The translations under genes were made by a program, and so were the position numbers. From an uncultured beta proteobacterium (lineage in GTDB: Bacteria > Pseudomonadota > Gammaproteobacteria > Burkholderiales > Burkholderiaceae_B), in contig CAIYWO010000183.1 in assembly GCA_903929925.1 (NCBI GenBank), positions 1-8,886 of the forward strand: a stretch of 8,886 nt of DNA, read 5' to 3'. Below, piece by piece: positions 1 to 6,336 of the stretch; position 1 is the first letter of the stretch; every line of letters begins with the position of its first letter. Under the pieces are notes generated by a model. The model made no database searches. It had not been told where the DNA came from and saw only the letters and a list, made by a program, of their open reading frames with translations.

Positions 1-532
1 GGGCGGCAAAGCAGTCGGCCTGACCGGCAAAGATGGCTGCCTGATCCAGGCAAGCAAAAAGCTGATGCCGAACAAGGATGACCCTTCCAAGCCTTTAGAC
101 ATCGGCTTTGTAGGCGATATCGATCGTGTCGAACCTGCAGTTGTTAAAGCGCTGCAAGACGATCAGTTCATTCCGGTGATTTCGCCTATCGGTTACGGGG
201 TAGACGGCCTTGCCTACAACATCAATGCAGACGTCGTTGCCGGCAAGATGGCCGAAGTGTTGGGCGCTGAGAAATTGCTCATGATGACCAATACTCCTGG
301 CGTACTAGACAAGGACGGCAAGCTTCTGCGTCAACTCTCCGCAAAGACAATCGATGCGTTGTTCGCAGACGGCACGATCTCGGGTGGGATGCTGCCCAAA
401 ATCTCATCGGCACTAGATGCTGCACGCAATGGTGTGAAGTCTGTGCACATTGTGGATGGTCGCGTGCCACACTGCCTGTTGCTCGAAGTATTAACAGACC
501 GTGGCGTCGGCACCATGATCTCGTCGCAGTAA
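1..532 (+). CDS. argB: Acetylglutamate kinase, C-terminal part (5' end outside window)
   Basis: ArgB phosphorylates N-acetyl-L-glutamate with ATP, the second step of arginine synthesis, in the cytoplasm. The reading frame is open from base 2 (GGKAVGLTGKDG) to the TAA at 530-532, giving 176 visible residues. The family is about 300 residues long, so roughly the first 120 lie upstream of the window; the first in-frame ATG, at 65, is internal and not a start. Visible family signatures are the GGKAVGLTGKDG stretch, the NINAD-VVAGKMAEVLGA segment of the nucleotide-binding half, MMTNTPGVLDKDGKLL, and SGGMLPKISSALDA near the C-terminus, ending in GVGTMI. The N-terminal part that would show whether this is an arginine-inhibited form is not visible. 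The HAD gene follows after only 7 nt, so the two are probably co-transcribed. Confidence 0.96.
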   Translation, partial: GGKAVGLTGKDGCLIQASKKLMPNKDDPSKPLDIGFVGDIDRVEPAVVKALQDDQFIPVISPIGYGVDGLAYNINADVVAGKMAEVLGAEKLLMMTNTPGVLDKDGKLLRQLSAKTIDALFADGTISGGMLPKISSALDAARNGVKSVHIVDGRVPHCLLLEVLTDRGVGTMISSQ

Positions 533-539
533 TGCGCGC

Positions 540-1304
540 GTGACGCCAAAACGACTGCCTCTGCACCCACGGGTACGCGTGCGTCGTGCACGCGTGCATC
601 TCACCGAAGGCTCAGCCGCTTCGCGCAGCAAAGAACGCGTCTGGTTCTTTGATCTGGACAATACGTTGCACGACACGTCACACAAGATTTTTCGCGAGAT
701 TAATCTTGGCATGACGGCGGCGGTGATGGAGGCACTCTCCCTTGACGAGCAAGAGGCAAGCGTGTTGCGCACGAAGTACTGGCGCAAGTATGGCGCGACC
801 CTGATTGGTCTGGTGCGACACCATCAAATCGATGCGCATGCTTTTTTGCACCGGAGCCACGACTTCGATGTCGCACCGCTCATACGTGCCGAATCAGGCC
901 TGGCACAAAAGTTGCGCCGCCTGCCAGGGCGCAAAGTACTGGTAACCAATGCACCTCTGCATTACGCCCGGGCCGTGCTAAAGCACCTAAAGATTCTGCA
1001 GTGCTTTGACGGCCTATGGGGCGTCGAACAGATGCGCTTACATGGTCATTTCAGGCCAAAACCTTCAAGCACAATGATGCGTCATATTTTGGCGCACGAG
1101 GGCGTGTCAGCAAGCAGAGCCGTGCTTGTCGAAGACACCGTGGAAAATCTGAGGGGTGCGCGACGCGCAGGGCTGCGGACGGTGCATGTCTATCATCCAG
1201 GAACGCCCTTTGGTCTCGGCAAAAGTGGGCGCCCCAATTTCGTCGACTTGCGGGTAAACTGCGTGTCAGACTTGCTGCTTCAAAAGCGTCCGTTACGGGC
1301 TTAG
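540..1304 (+). CDS. HAD-family pyrimidine 5'-nucleotidase-like hydrolase
   Basis: A 254-residue protein of the haloacid dehalogenase superfamily, closest in appearance to the SDT1-like pyrimidine 5'-nucleotidase group found beside argB and slmA in Burkholderiales. Visible HAD motifs are motif I DLDNTLH (residues 38-44, nucleophile D38 and acid D40), motif II VTNA (135-138), motif III lysine in FRPKPS (K174), and motif IV VEDTVEN (197-203, E198/D199). An alpha-helical cap of about 90 residues lies between motifs I and II. It should dephosphorylate a small phosphorylated metabolite, probably a nucleoside monophosphate, with Mg2+; the substrate is inferred from the family only. The start is taken as GTG at 540: the ATG at 532, overlapping the argB stop, hits TGA after three codons. 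No Shine-Dalgarno is seen. The first 33 residues are Arg-rich and precede the HAD fold, so in-frame GTGs at 579 or 594 are possible starts. Confidence 0.85.
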   Translation: MTPKRLPLHPRVRVRRARVHLTEGSAASRSKERVWFFDLDNTLHDTSHKIFREINLGMTAAVMEALSLDEQEASVLRTKYWRKYGATLIGLVRHHQIDAHAFLHRSHDFDVAPLIRAESGLAQKLRRLPGRKVLVTNAPLHYARAVLKHLKILQCFDGLWGVEQMRLHGHFRPKPSSTMMRHILAHEGVSASRAVLVEDTVENLRGARRAGLRTVHVYHPGTPFGLGKSGRPNFVDLRVNCVSDLLLQKRPLRA

Positions 1305-1364
1305 CACACACCCCCTAGCAGCGTACGCATCATTTTTTAATCCCTCCTTGATGGGCCGAACGCG

Positions 1365-1946
1365 ATGTCAGTCAAAACCGGCGAACGTAAACATCAGATT
1401 CTGCAAATGCTTGCAGAAATGCTTGAGCAGCCCCGTGCGGCGCGTATCACGACCGCGGCATTAGCGGCGCGCATGCAATTATCCGAAGCTGCGCTCTATC
1501 GCCATTTCGCCAGCAAAGCCCAGATGTTTGAGGGCCTGTTCGAATTCATCGAGTCCACCATCTTCACGCTCGTCAATCAGATTGTCGAGTCAGAGCCGAA
1601 CGGCGTCGAGCAAGCCCGCAAAATCGCCGCGATGCTACTGACCTTTTCTCAGCGCAACCGCGGCATGACGCGTGTGTTAACTGGAGACGCACTCGTTACC
1701 GAAGACGAACGGCTACAAGCACGCGCCAATCAAATTACAGAGCGGATTGATGCGTCCTTTAAACAATCACTGCGACATGCAATCACGAGCGGGACGCTCG
1801 ATCCGGCAACTGAGGCAACCGCCTTGGCTTCTGCGCTTACGCAATTTGTACTGGGTAGCTGGCTGCGCTTCGCTCAGAGCGCCTGGCAGACAACACCTAC
1901 GCTCCATATGGATGCACAACTCAAATTGATTCTTGGCAAGGCCTGA
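1365..1946 (+). CDS. slmA: Nucleoid occlusion factor SlmA (TetR-like)
   Basis: SlmA binds chromosomal SlmA sites and FtsZ, and blocks Z-ring assembly over the nucleoid. The 193-residue product matches the family length (about 198 in E. coli). The N-terminal helix-turn-helix is about residues 28-50, including TTAALAARMQLSEAALYRHF, followed by the linker FASKAQMFEGLFEFIEST. The region around residues 97-110 (RNRGMTRVLTGDAL) is strongly conserved in SlmA and lies in the part implicated in FtsZ contact. The remainder is the helical dimerisation core, with FVLGSWLRFAQSAW at about 161-174. ATG 1365 is the only reasonable in-frame start; the ATG at 1351 is out of frame. No strong ribosome site is visible. 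The 60-nt gap from the HAD gene holds an AT-rich stretch, so slmA could have its own promoter or be read from the argB side. It converges on moeB. Confidence 0.95.
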   Translation: MSVKTGERKHQILQMLAEMLEQPRAARITTAALAARMQLSEAALYRHFASKAQMFEGLFEFIESTIFTLVNQIVESEPNGVEQARKIAAMLLTFSQRNRGMTRVLTGDALVTEDERLQARANQITERIDASFKQSLRHAITSGTLDPATEATALASALTQFVLGSWLRFAQSAWQTTPTLHMDAQLKLILGKA

Positions 1947-1971
1947 AACGGCTGCTCAAGAGAGGTCGTTT
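1946..1971. terminator. Weak hairpin between convergent slmA and moeB
   Basis: AAACGGC (1946-1952) can pair with GTCGTTT (1965-1971), a 7-bp stem with one G-T wobble and a 12-nt loop. It spans the 23-nt gap between the two convergent stop codons and touches both stops. Neither side has a clear T-run, so it is a poor intrinsic terminator by the usual rule. It is listed only because it is the sole structure between the convergent genes. Confidence 0.2.
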
Positions 1972-2728
1972 AAGCTTGGGGTCTTGCAGAACAAACGACG
2001 CAGCCAGGATCACGCTTAACCTTCACGCTGTGCCATTGCATATCAAGCGCATCCAAAATCAACAGGCGGCCTTTTAAAGTCGTTCCGATCTGCGCGATGA
2101 CTTTTAAAGCTTCTGCAGCCTGCATACTCCCGATGATGCCGACAAGCGGCGCAAACACACCAGTTGTCGCACAATTAAGCGCCTCGACGTCGTCCGCCTC
2201 TGGAAACAGGCAGTGGTAACAAGGAGCCTGATTGTCTCGCGGATCAAATACGCTGACCTGCCCCTCAAAGCGAATGCCCGCCCCCGAAACCAAAGGCTTA
2301 GCGTGCTTGACGCAGGCACGGTTCACCGCATGGCGCGTCGCAAAGTTATCGGTACAGTCCAGCACCACATCTACTTGTGAAATTTCTTGGTCGAGCGACG
2401 AGGCATCCATTCGTGTTGTTCGAATCTCAACCTTTAGTTCTGGATTCAACGCCAGCATAGTCTGACGACCGGACTCTGCTTTGAGCTGCCCGAGACGGCT
2501 CGTGTTGTGCATAATTTGCCGCTGCAAATTACTGATCTCAACCACATCATGGTCAGCCAACACAATCGTTCCGACACCCGCCGAGGCTAGGTACATCGCT
2601 GCGGGTGAGCCAAGCCCACCTGCGCCTACGATCAACACCTTCGCTGCAAGCAGCCTTTCTTGACCTTCTATGCCCAACTCATCTAACAAGATGTGCCGGG
2701 CATACCTCAGCAACTGAGCGTCGTTCAT
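1970..2728 (-). CDS. moeB: MoeB/ThiF-family sulfur-carrier adenylyltransferase
   Basis: An E1-like enzyme that adenylates the C-terminal Gly-Gly of a small ubiquitin-like sulfur carrier (MoaD for molybdopterin, or ThiS for thiamine), in the cytoplasm. The 252 residues match the MoeB length (249 in E. coli). Motifs are the nucleotide-binding GAGGLGS (35-41), ADHDVVEISNLQRQ (58-71), DCTDN (124-128), two zinc-binding pairs C170/C173 (CYHC) and C243/C246 (CVVC), and a conserved cysteine C186 in NCATTGVFAPLVGIIGSMQA. There is no C-terminal rhodanese domain, unlike MOCS3/Uba4. The ATG overlaps the ctpA stop in ATGA (2728-2725), fitting translational coupling; no good independent ribosome site is seen. 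MoeB and ThiF cannot be separated reliably by motif alone. No moaD or thiS gene is in the window, so the carrier partner is unknown; the symbol reflects the usual annotation in this neighbourhood. Confidence 0.87.
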   Translation of the reverse strand: MNDAQLLRYARHILLDELGIEGQERLLAAKVLIVGAGGLGSPAAMYLASAGVGTIVLADHDVVEISNLQRQIMHNTSRLGQLKAESGRQTMLALNPELKVEIRTTRMDASSLDQEISQVDVVLDCTDNFATRHAVNRACVKHAKPLVSGAGIRFEGQVSVFDPRDNQAPCYHCLFPEADDVEALNCATTGVFAPLVGIIGSMQAAEALKVIAQIGTTLKGRLLILDALDMQWHSVKVKRDPGCVVCSARPQA

Positions 2729-4134
2729 TTCTTACTCGAAGATCCCTCGGCCGCAGTACCAGCCTTCGCACTTTTCGGTGCAGGTACCGCTTTCTGAATC
2801 GGCTTGCCCTCGAGATAGTTCACCGCCTGCTGTAACTGGAAGTCTTCCGGCGTACCGAACTGGAATACCTTATTGGTATCAGCAAGCGGCGCTTCGTCTT
2901 CTTTTGCTTTCGCCTGCTCTTCCGGAGTTTGACGGTTACTCAAGTGGCGCTGCAAATCTGCTTCGCGTGGCAACTTGAACAAATCGCCCTCAGCCGTATC
3001 AGCCACCACGATGTCTGGACTGATGCCAGTCGCCTGAATAGAACGTCCGTTCGGGGTGAAATAGCGCGATGTCGTCAGCTTAATCGCTGTGGTGTCAGAA
3101 ATAGGTAGGATGACCTGGACAGAGCCTTTACCAAACGTACGGTTGCCCATAATGGTGGCCCGCTTGTGGTCCTGCAATGCGCCCGCAACGATTTCCGACG
3201 CAGAAGCCGAACCAACGTTCACCAGTACAACCATTGGCACGGTTTTAACCCAGCCTGGTAAGCCACGCAGGTAATCGGATTCACCTCGAGCGTAGTCGGA
3301 AGGATTCGATAAGTACTTTTGCTTGGCATCTGGTGCACGGCCATCGGTCGACACGACCAGAGTATCCGGCTTGAGGAAAGCGGCCGACACACCAATCGCT
3401 CCGCTGAGCAACCCGCCCGGATCGTTGCGCAAATCGAGGATCAGCGCCTTTGGAGCGCCCTTGGCGCCGAGCTCTTTCAAGTGGCGTGCAAGATCAACAC
3501 CAGTTTTTTCTTGGAACTGAGCGATCCGAACATAACCAATATTGCCATCGAGCATCTTGCTGCGAACGCTACGCACACGAATGGTGTCTCGCACGATCTT
3601 GATGACGATAGGCTGTGCCTGTCCTTGTCGAATAATCGTCAAGGTAATGGGTGTTCTGACAGGTCCGCGCATCATCTTGACTGCATCGGTCAGCGACAAT
3701 CCTTTGGTAGAAGTGTCGTCAATTTTTGAAATTAAATCGCCAGCGCGAATTCCAGCGCGTGCCGCAGGGGTGTCTTCAATTGGCGAGATCACCTTGACCA
3801 TACCGTCTTCAGTGCCGACCTCGATGCCTAGGCCGCCGAACTCGCCTTGTGTCGAACTTTGCATTTCTTTAAATGCATCCGCATCCAGGTATGCCGAGTG
3901 CGGGTCGAGATCTGACAACATCCCGGCAATCGCGCCACCAATTAATTTTTTATCGTCGACGGCCTCGACGTAATTATTTTTGATTGCCGAGAAGACGCTG
4001 GAAAATTGGCGCAACTCATCAAGAGGTAAAGGCGAGCCGCGCTGTGCGACAGCACTGATGCCCAAGCTCAACAGCACCCCGGCAACAATACCTGCTGAAA
4101 CCAAACCGAAACTACGTAATTTGCGAGTGCCCAT
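2725..4134 (-). CDS. ctpA: Carboxyl-terminal processing protease, S41 family
   Basis: A periplasmic serine protease that degrades or trims proteins from their C-termini. Numbering here is from the upstream GTG at 4161 (478 aa); the start chosen is residue 10, ATG 4134 (469 aa), because AGGA at 4144-4141 sits 6 nt before it and the upstream residues lie ahead of the charged signal n-region. A hydrophobic signal or anchor spans about 18-39, ending SAVAQ. A PDZ domain follows (about 107-190, with FGGLGIEV and RAGIRAGDLISKID). The S41 core holds LDLRNDPGGLL (242-252), catalytic S320 in NVGSASASEI, and K345 in TFGKGSVQ, exactly 25 residues apart as in known CTPs. The C-terminus is a Lys/Ala/Ser-rich tail. 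It lies between envC and moeB and ends in the ATGA overlap with moeB. Related Pseudomonas CtpA, also near an envC-like gene, degrades peptidoglycan hydrolases; a similar role here is inference. Confidence 0.93.
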   Translation of the reverse strand: MGTRKLRSFGLVSAGIVAGVLLSLGISAVAQRGSPLPLDELRQFSSVFSAIKNNYVEAVDDKKLIGGAIAGMLSDLDPHSAYLDADAFKEMQSSTQGEFGGLGIEVGTEDGMVKVISPIEDTPAARAGIRAGDLISKIDDTSTKGLSLTDAVKMMRGPVRTPITLTIIRQGQAQPIVIKIVRDTIRVRSVRSKMLDGNIGYVRIAQFQEKTGVDLARHLKELGAKGAPKALILDLRNDPGGLLSGAIGVSAAFLKPDTLVVSTDGRAPDAKQKYLSNPSDYARGESDYLRGLPGWVKTVPMVVLVNVGSASASEIVAGALQDHKRATIMGNRTFGKGSVQVILPISDTTAIKLTTSRYFTPNGRSIQATGISPDIVVADTAEGDLFKLPREADLQRHLSNRQTPEEQAKAKEDEAPLADTNKVFQFGTPEDFQLQQAVNYLEGKPIQKAVPAPKSAKAGTAAEGSSSKK

Positions 4135-4140
4135 GCACAT

Positions 4141-4144
4141 TCCT
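4141..4144 (-). promoter_or_regulatory. Ribosome binding site deciding the ctpA start
   Basis: AGGA on the minus strand lies 6 nt upstream of the ATG at 4134-4132. It is too close (1 nt) to the ATG at 4140 and lies downstream of the GTG at 4161, so it supports 4134 as the ctpA start. Confidence 0.6.
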
Positions 4145-4157
4145 GAATTCAATAAAA

Positions 4158-5480
4158 TCACCTAGCCAGATAGGCTATCGGATCGACGGCGGCGCCACGG
4201 TGTCTGATCTCGAAGTATAGGGCGGAATCCACTTGCCCACCCGTACTTCCTGCCAGAGCCACAGTATCTCCAGCCCGAACTGTATCGCCCACTTGCTTGA
4301 GTAAGCTTTGGTTGTAGGCATAGACGCTCAAATACTCTTGGCCGTGATCCACAATCAAAAGATTGCCAAACCCCCGTAACCAATTGGAATAGACTACGGT
4401 TCCGCCTCCAATTGCCTGAACGGGCGCCCCCGTATCGGCACGGACCAAAATGCCACGCCAGACGCCGCCCTCGGGGCGATCTGTCCCAAACCGCGCCATG
4501 ACCGTCCCACGAAGGGGCCAGCGTACATTTTTTGACAATCCCTTACCCGGAGCAAGGGATGCGTTGTCGGCCTCAGCCGCTTGGCGGCGATTGTCTGCCT
4601 CTGCGGCACGCCGGGCTTGATCGGCTTCCCGACGCGCCAGCTCGGCCTCACGCTGGGCTTTTTCTTTGCGGGCTAACTCAAGTTTGCGGGCTTCTTGCGC
4701 CCGGCGCTCCGCCTCGGCTGCCGCTTGTTGAGCTGCCTTAAGCTGCCCGTCCAGATCCGAAATTAAACCGGAGAGACGCTTTTCGTCCTGCCCTAGCCGC
4801 GTCGCTTCAGCACGCTGGGCTTGCATCTGGCCCTCGATACGTGCAAGAACAGTGGCGCGTTCCTTTTTTTGCGCCTCAAGCGCCTCTTTCTGTTGCGTGG
4901 TTTCGCTCACCAACCGCGCAACATCCTTTTGACGGGTATCCGCTCGCGCCTCGAGTTGCGCCAAGCGCTCAATATCCTTCTTAAGCGCTGCCACCGTATC
5001 AGCACGCGCCTTAGAAACATAATCCAAGTAAGCCAGATTGCGTCCAAGCTCTTGGGGATCATCGCCCGACAAGAGGGCAGACCAGGGCGACAAGCCGCTG
5101 GAATACTGCCTACGTAACTGGTCTGACAGTTCGTCGCGACGGACACCCAAAACGCGCTGCTGGCGTGTAATTTGACGCTTTAAATCTTCTAGCTCACTTT
5201 GAGCCTGTTTAAGATCTGTCGCGAGCTCGGCGATGCGCCGAGATGTCTGGGAAATCGCGGTTTCAGAAGCCTTTAACGCGTCGGCGGCTTCCTTGCGATC
5301 CGCCTCTCGGGCATCCAACTCCTTTTGCACGGACTGAATACGTCCTCGCAAATCCTCACGTTGACGCTGCGCCTGTGTCTGCTGGGCCGCGATATCCTCG
5401 GGCTTGGCAAGTGCGGCGCCCATGCCCCAGAAGAGGCCGAGGGCTACACATACGGGAATCGCAACGCGCCGTTTGATCAC
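4158..5480 (-). CDS. envC: EnvC-like murein hydrolase activator (degenerate LytM)
   Basis: A periplasmic protein expected to activate cell-wall amidases (AmiA/B/C type) at the septum so daughter cells separate. The 440 residues comprise a signal peptide (1-25, cleavage likely after GAALA), a long coiled coil (about 30-300, with a Glu/Arg/Ala-rich stretch at 250-303 and a break near SSGLSPWSALLSGDD at 127-141), and a C-terminal LytM/peptidase-M23 domain (about 318-438). The zinc ligands and catalytic His of active LytM enzymes are absent: the HxxxD position reads W341-R-G-I-L345, the central His is Y389 (VYAYNQ), and the final HxH is A420-L-Y422. This is the pattern of EnvC regulators, not active endopeptidases. 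It starts at GTG 5480, overlapping the gpmA stop as GTGA, and has no strong ribosome site of its own, so translation probably follows from gpmA. Similar genes are often annotated as peptidase M23, which would overstate activity. Confidence 0.9.
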   Translation of the reverse strand: MIKRRVAIPVCVALGLFWGMGAALAKPEDIAAQQTQAQRQREDLRGRIQSVQKELDAREADRKEAADALKASETAISQTSRRIAELATDLKQAQSELEDLKRQITRQQRVLGVRRDELSDQLRRQYSSGLSPWSALLSGDDPQELGRNLAYLDYVSKARADTVAALKKDIERLAQLEARADTRQKDVARLVSETTQQKEALEAQKKERATVLARIEGQMQAQRAEATRLGQDEKRLSGLISDLDGQLKAAQQAAAEAERRAQEARKLELARKEKAQREAELARREADQARRAAEADNRRQAAEADNASLAPGKGLSKNVRWPLRGTVMARFGTDRPEGGVWRGILVRADTGAPVQAIGGGTVVYSNWLRGFGNLLIVDHGQEYLSVYAYNQSLLKQVGDTVRAGDTVALAGSTGGQVDSALYFEIRHRGAAVDPIAYLAR

Positions 5481-6229
5481 GCTTTTTTGGCTTTCCCTTG
5501 TGCCGCTACAGCAGCCATCGCCGCTTCAATTTCTGCGGGATCGCCTAGGTAGTAGTGGCGGATTGGACGTAAATCCTTGTCCAGCTCATACACCAACGGT
5601 TGGCCGGTCGGGATGTTCAGGTGAACGATGTCGTCGTCGGAGACATTATCCAAATGCTTGATCAAGGCGCGCAGGCTGTTGCCGTGGGCGGCGACCAGCA
5701 CTCGGCGACCCGCACGAATGGAGGGTGCGATCGTTTCGTCCCAGAATGGCAACACACGCGCAACGGTATCTTTCAGGCATTCCGTCGAGGGTAGTTGCTC
5801 GGGGGTCAATTTGGCATATCGTGGGTCAAAACGGGGGTGGCGCTGATCATCCAGAGCAATCGGATTGGGTGCGATTGCGTAGGCACGACGCCAAATGAGG
5901 ACTTGCTCGTCGCCATACTGGGCGGCCATCTCGGCCTTATTTAGCCCCTGCAGGTCGCCGTAATGACGCTCATTTAGTCGCCAGTTGTTATGAACCGGCA
6001 AATACATCGTATCCATCGCGTCCAGTGCAATCCAAAGTGTACGAATCGCACGCTTGAGGACCGATGTAAAGGCCACGTCAAAAACGTAGCCTTTTTCCTT
6101 AAGTAGTTCGCCGGCACGACGCGCCTGGTCGCGGCCCGCCTCGGTCAAATCGATATCGGTCCATCCCGTGAATCGGTTTTCGAGGTTCCATTGGCTTTCG
6201 CCGTGACGCATCAAGACTAATTTATACAT
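5477..6229 (-). CDS. gpmA: 2,3-bisphosphoglycerate-dependent phosphoglycerate mutase
   Basis: Cytoplasmic glycolytic/gluconeogenic enzyme interconverting 3- and 2-phosphoglycerate through a phosphohistidine. The 250 residues match the family length. Visible are LMRHGESQWN with nucleophile H9, the substrate-contact segment FTGWTDIDLTE (20-30), R60 in VLKRAIRT, E87 in LNERHYGDLQG, and the second catalytic His in AAHGNSLRALI (H182). All key residues are present. The start is ATG 6229 (MYKLVLMRHG); an in-frame GTG at 6238 would add three residues that the family lacks. The C-terminus is a short Ala/Lys tail (AAVAAQGKAKKA) ending in the GTGA overlap with envC. It is the first gene of the leftward operon and is probably transcribed from the divergent intergenic region. 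Confidence 0.97.
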   Translation of the reverse strand: MYKLVLMRHGESQWNLENRFTGWTDIDLTEAGRDQARRAGELLKEKGYVFDVAFTSVLKRAIRTLWIALDAMDTMYLPVHNNWRLNERHYGDLQGLNKAEMAAQYGDEQVLIWRRAYAIAPNPIALDDQRHPRFDPRYAKLTPEQLPSTECLKDTVARVLPFWDETIAPSIRAGRRVLVAAHGNSLRALIKHLDNVSDDDIVHLNIPTGQPLVYELDKDLRPIRHYYLGDPAEIEAAMAAVAAQGKAKKA

Positions 6230-6240
6230 GGCAGACACAG

Positions 6241-6258
6241 GTTAAAGTGTGGTTAAAG
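6241..6258. repeat. Direct repeat GTTAAAG x2, 11-bp spacing
   Basis: GTTAAAG occurs at 6241-6247 and again at 6252-6258, separated by TGTG, so the copies are 11 bp apart, about one DNA turn. They sit between the gpmA start and the candidate -10 of the rhodanese operon. This could be a regulator-binding site or chance in an AT-rich region; no regulator is known to me for it. Confidence 0.4.
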
Positions 6259-6289
6259 CACCATTTTATAATTGTCTTTGTCTTTACAA
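6242..6289. promoter_or_regulatory. Candidate divergent promoter region (gpmA / rhodanese operons)
   Basis: On the + strand a perfect -10 consensus TATAAT lies at 6267-6272; the -35 is poor (TTAAAG at 6242-6247 with a 19-bp spacer). A start near 6279 would give a leader of about 58 nt before the rhodanese GTG at 6337. On the - strand TAAAAT (6268-6263) follows TTGTAA (6289-6284) with a short 15-bp spacer and would serve gpmA. The region is clearly more AT-rich than the flanking genes. Position and composition support a promoter here; the exact boxes are tentative. Confidence 0.45.
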
Positions 6290-6336
6290 CCAGTCGACCC
6301 TTTTTTAGGGGCCAAATAGCCTCTTTTGGACACACC

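Noticed and set aside
65..532. ATG at 65 as an argB start
   Set aside because: The frame is open to the window edge and upstream codons encode conserved ArgB residues, so the ATG is internal to a truncated gene.
279..599. Minus-strand frames across the argB end and HAD start (e.g. 279-599, 331-591, 491-787)
   Set aside because: They are antisense to clearly conserved coding sequence, have Arg/Ser/Cys-rich compositions typical of shadow frames and no recognisable domain.
1305..1364. Possible terminator between the HAD gene and slmA (GCGTACGC at 1321-1328 followed by T6 at 1333-1338)
   Set aside because: The 8-bp palindrome leaves a 2-nt loop with only a 3-bp stem and the T-run is not adjacent, so it does not qualify as an intrinsic terminator.
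3319..3973. Plus-strand frames of 136 and 143 codons inside ctpA
   Set aside because: They lie wholly antisense to the PDZ and S41 catalytic regions of ctpA and carry no domain or ribosome site; frames are long because of codon bias in the opposite gene.
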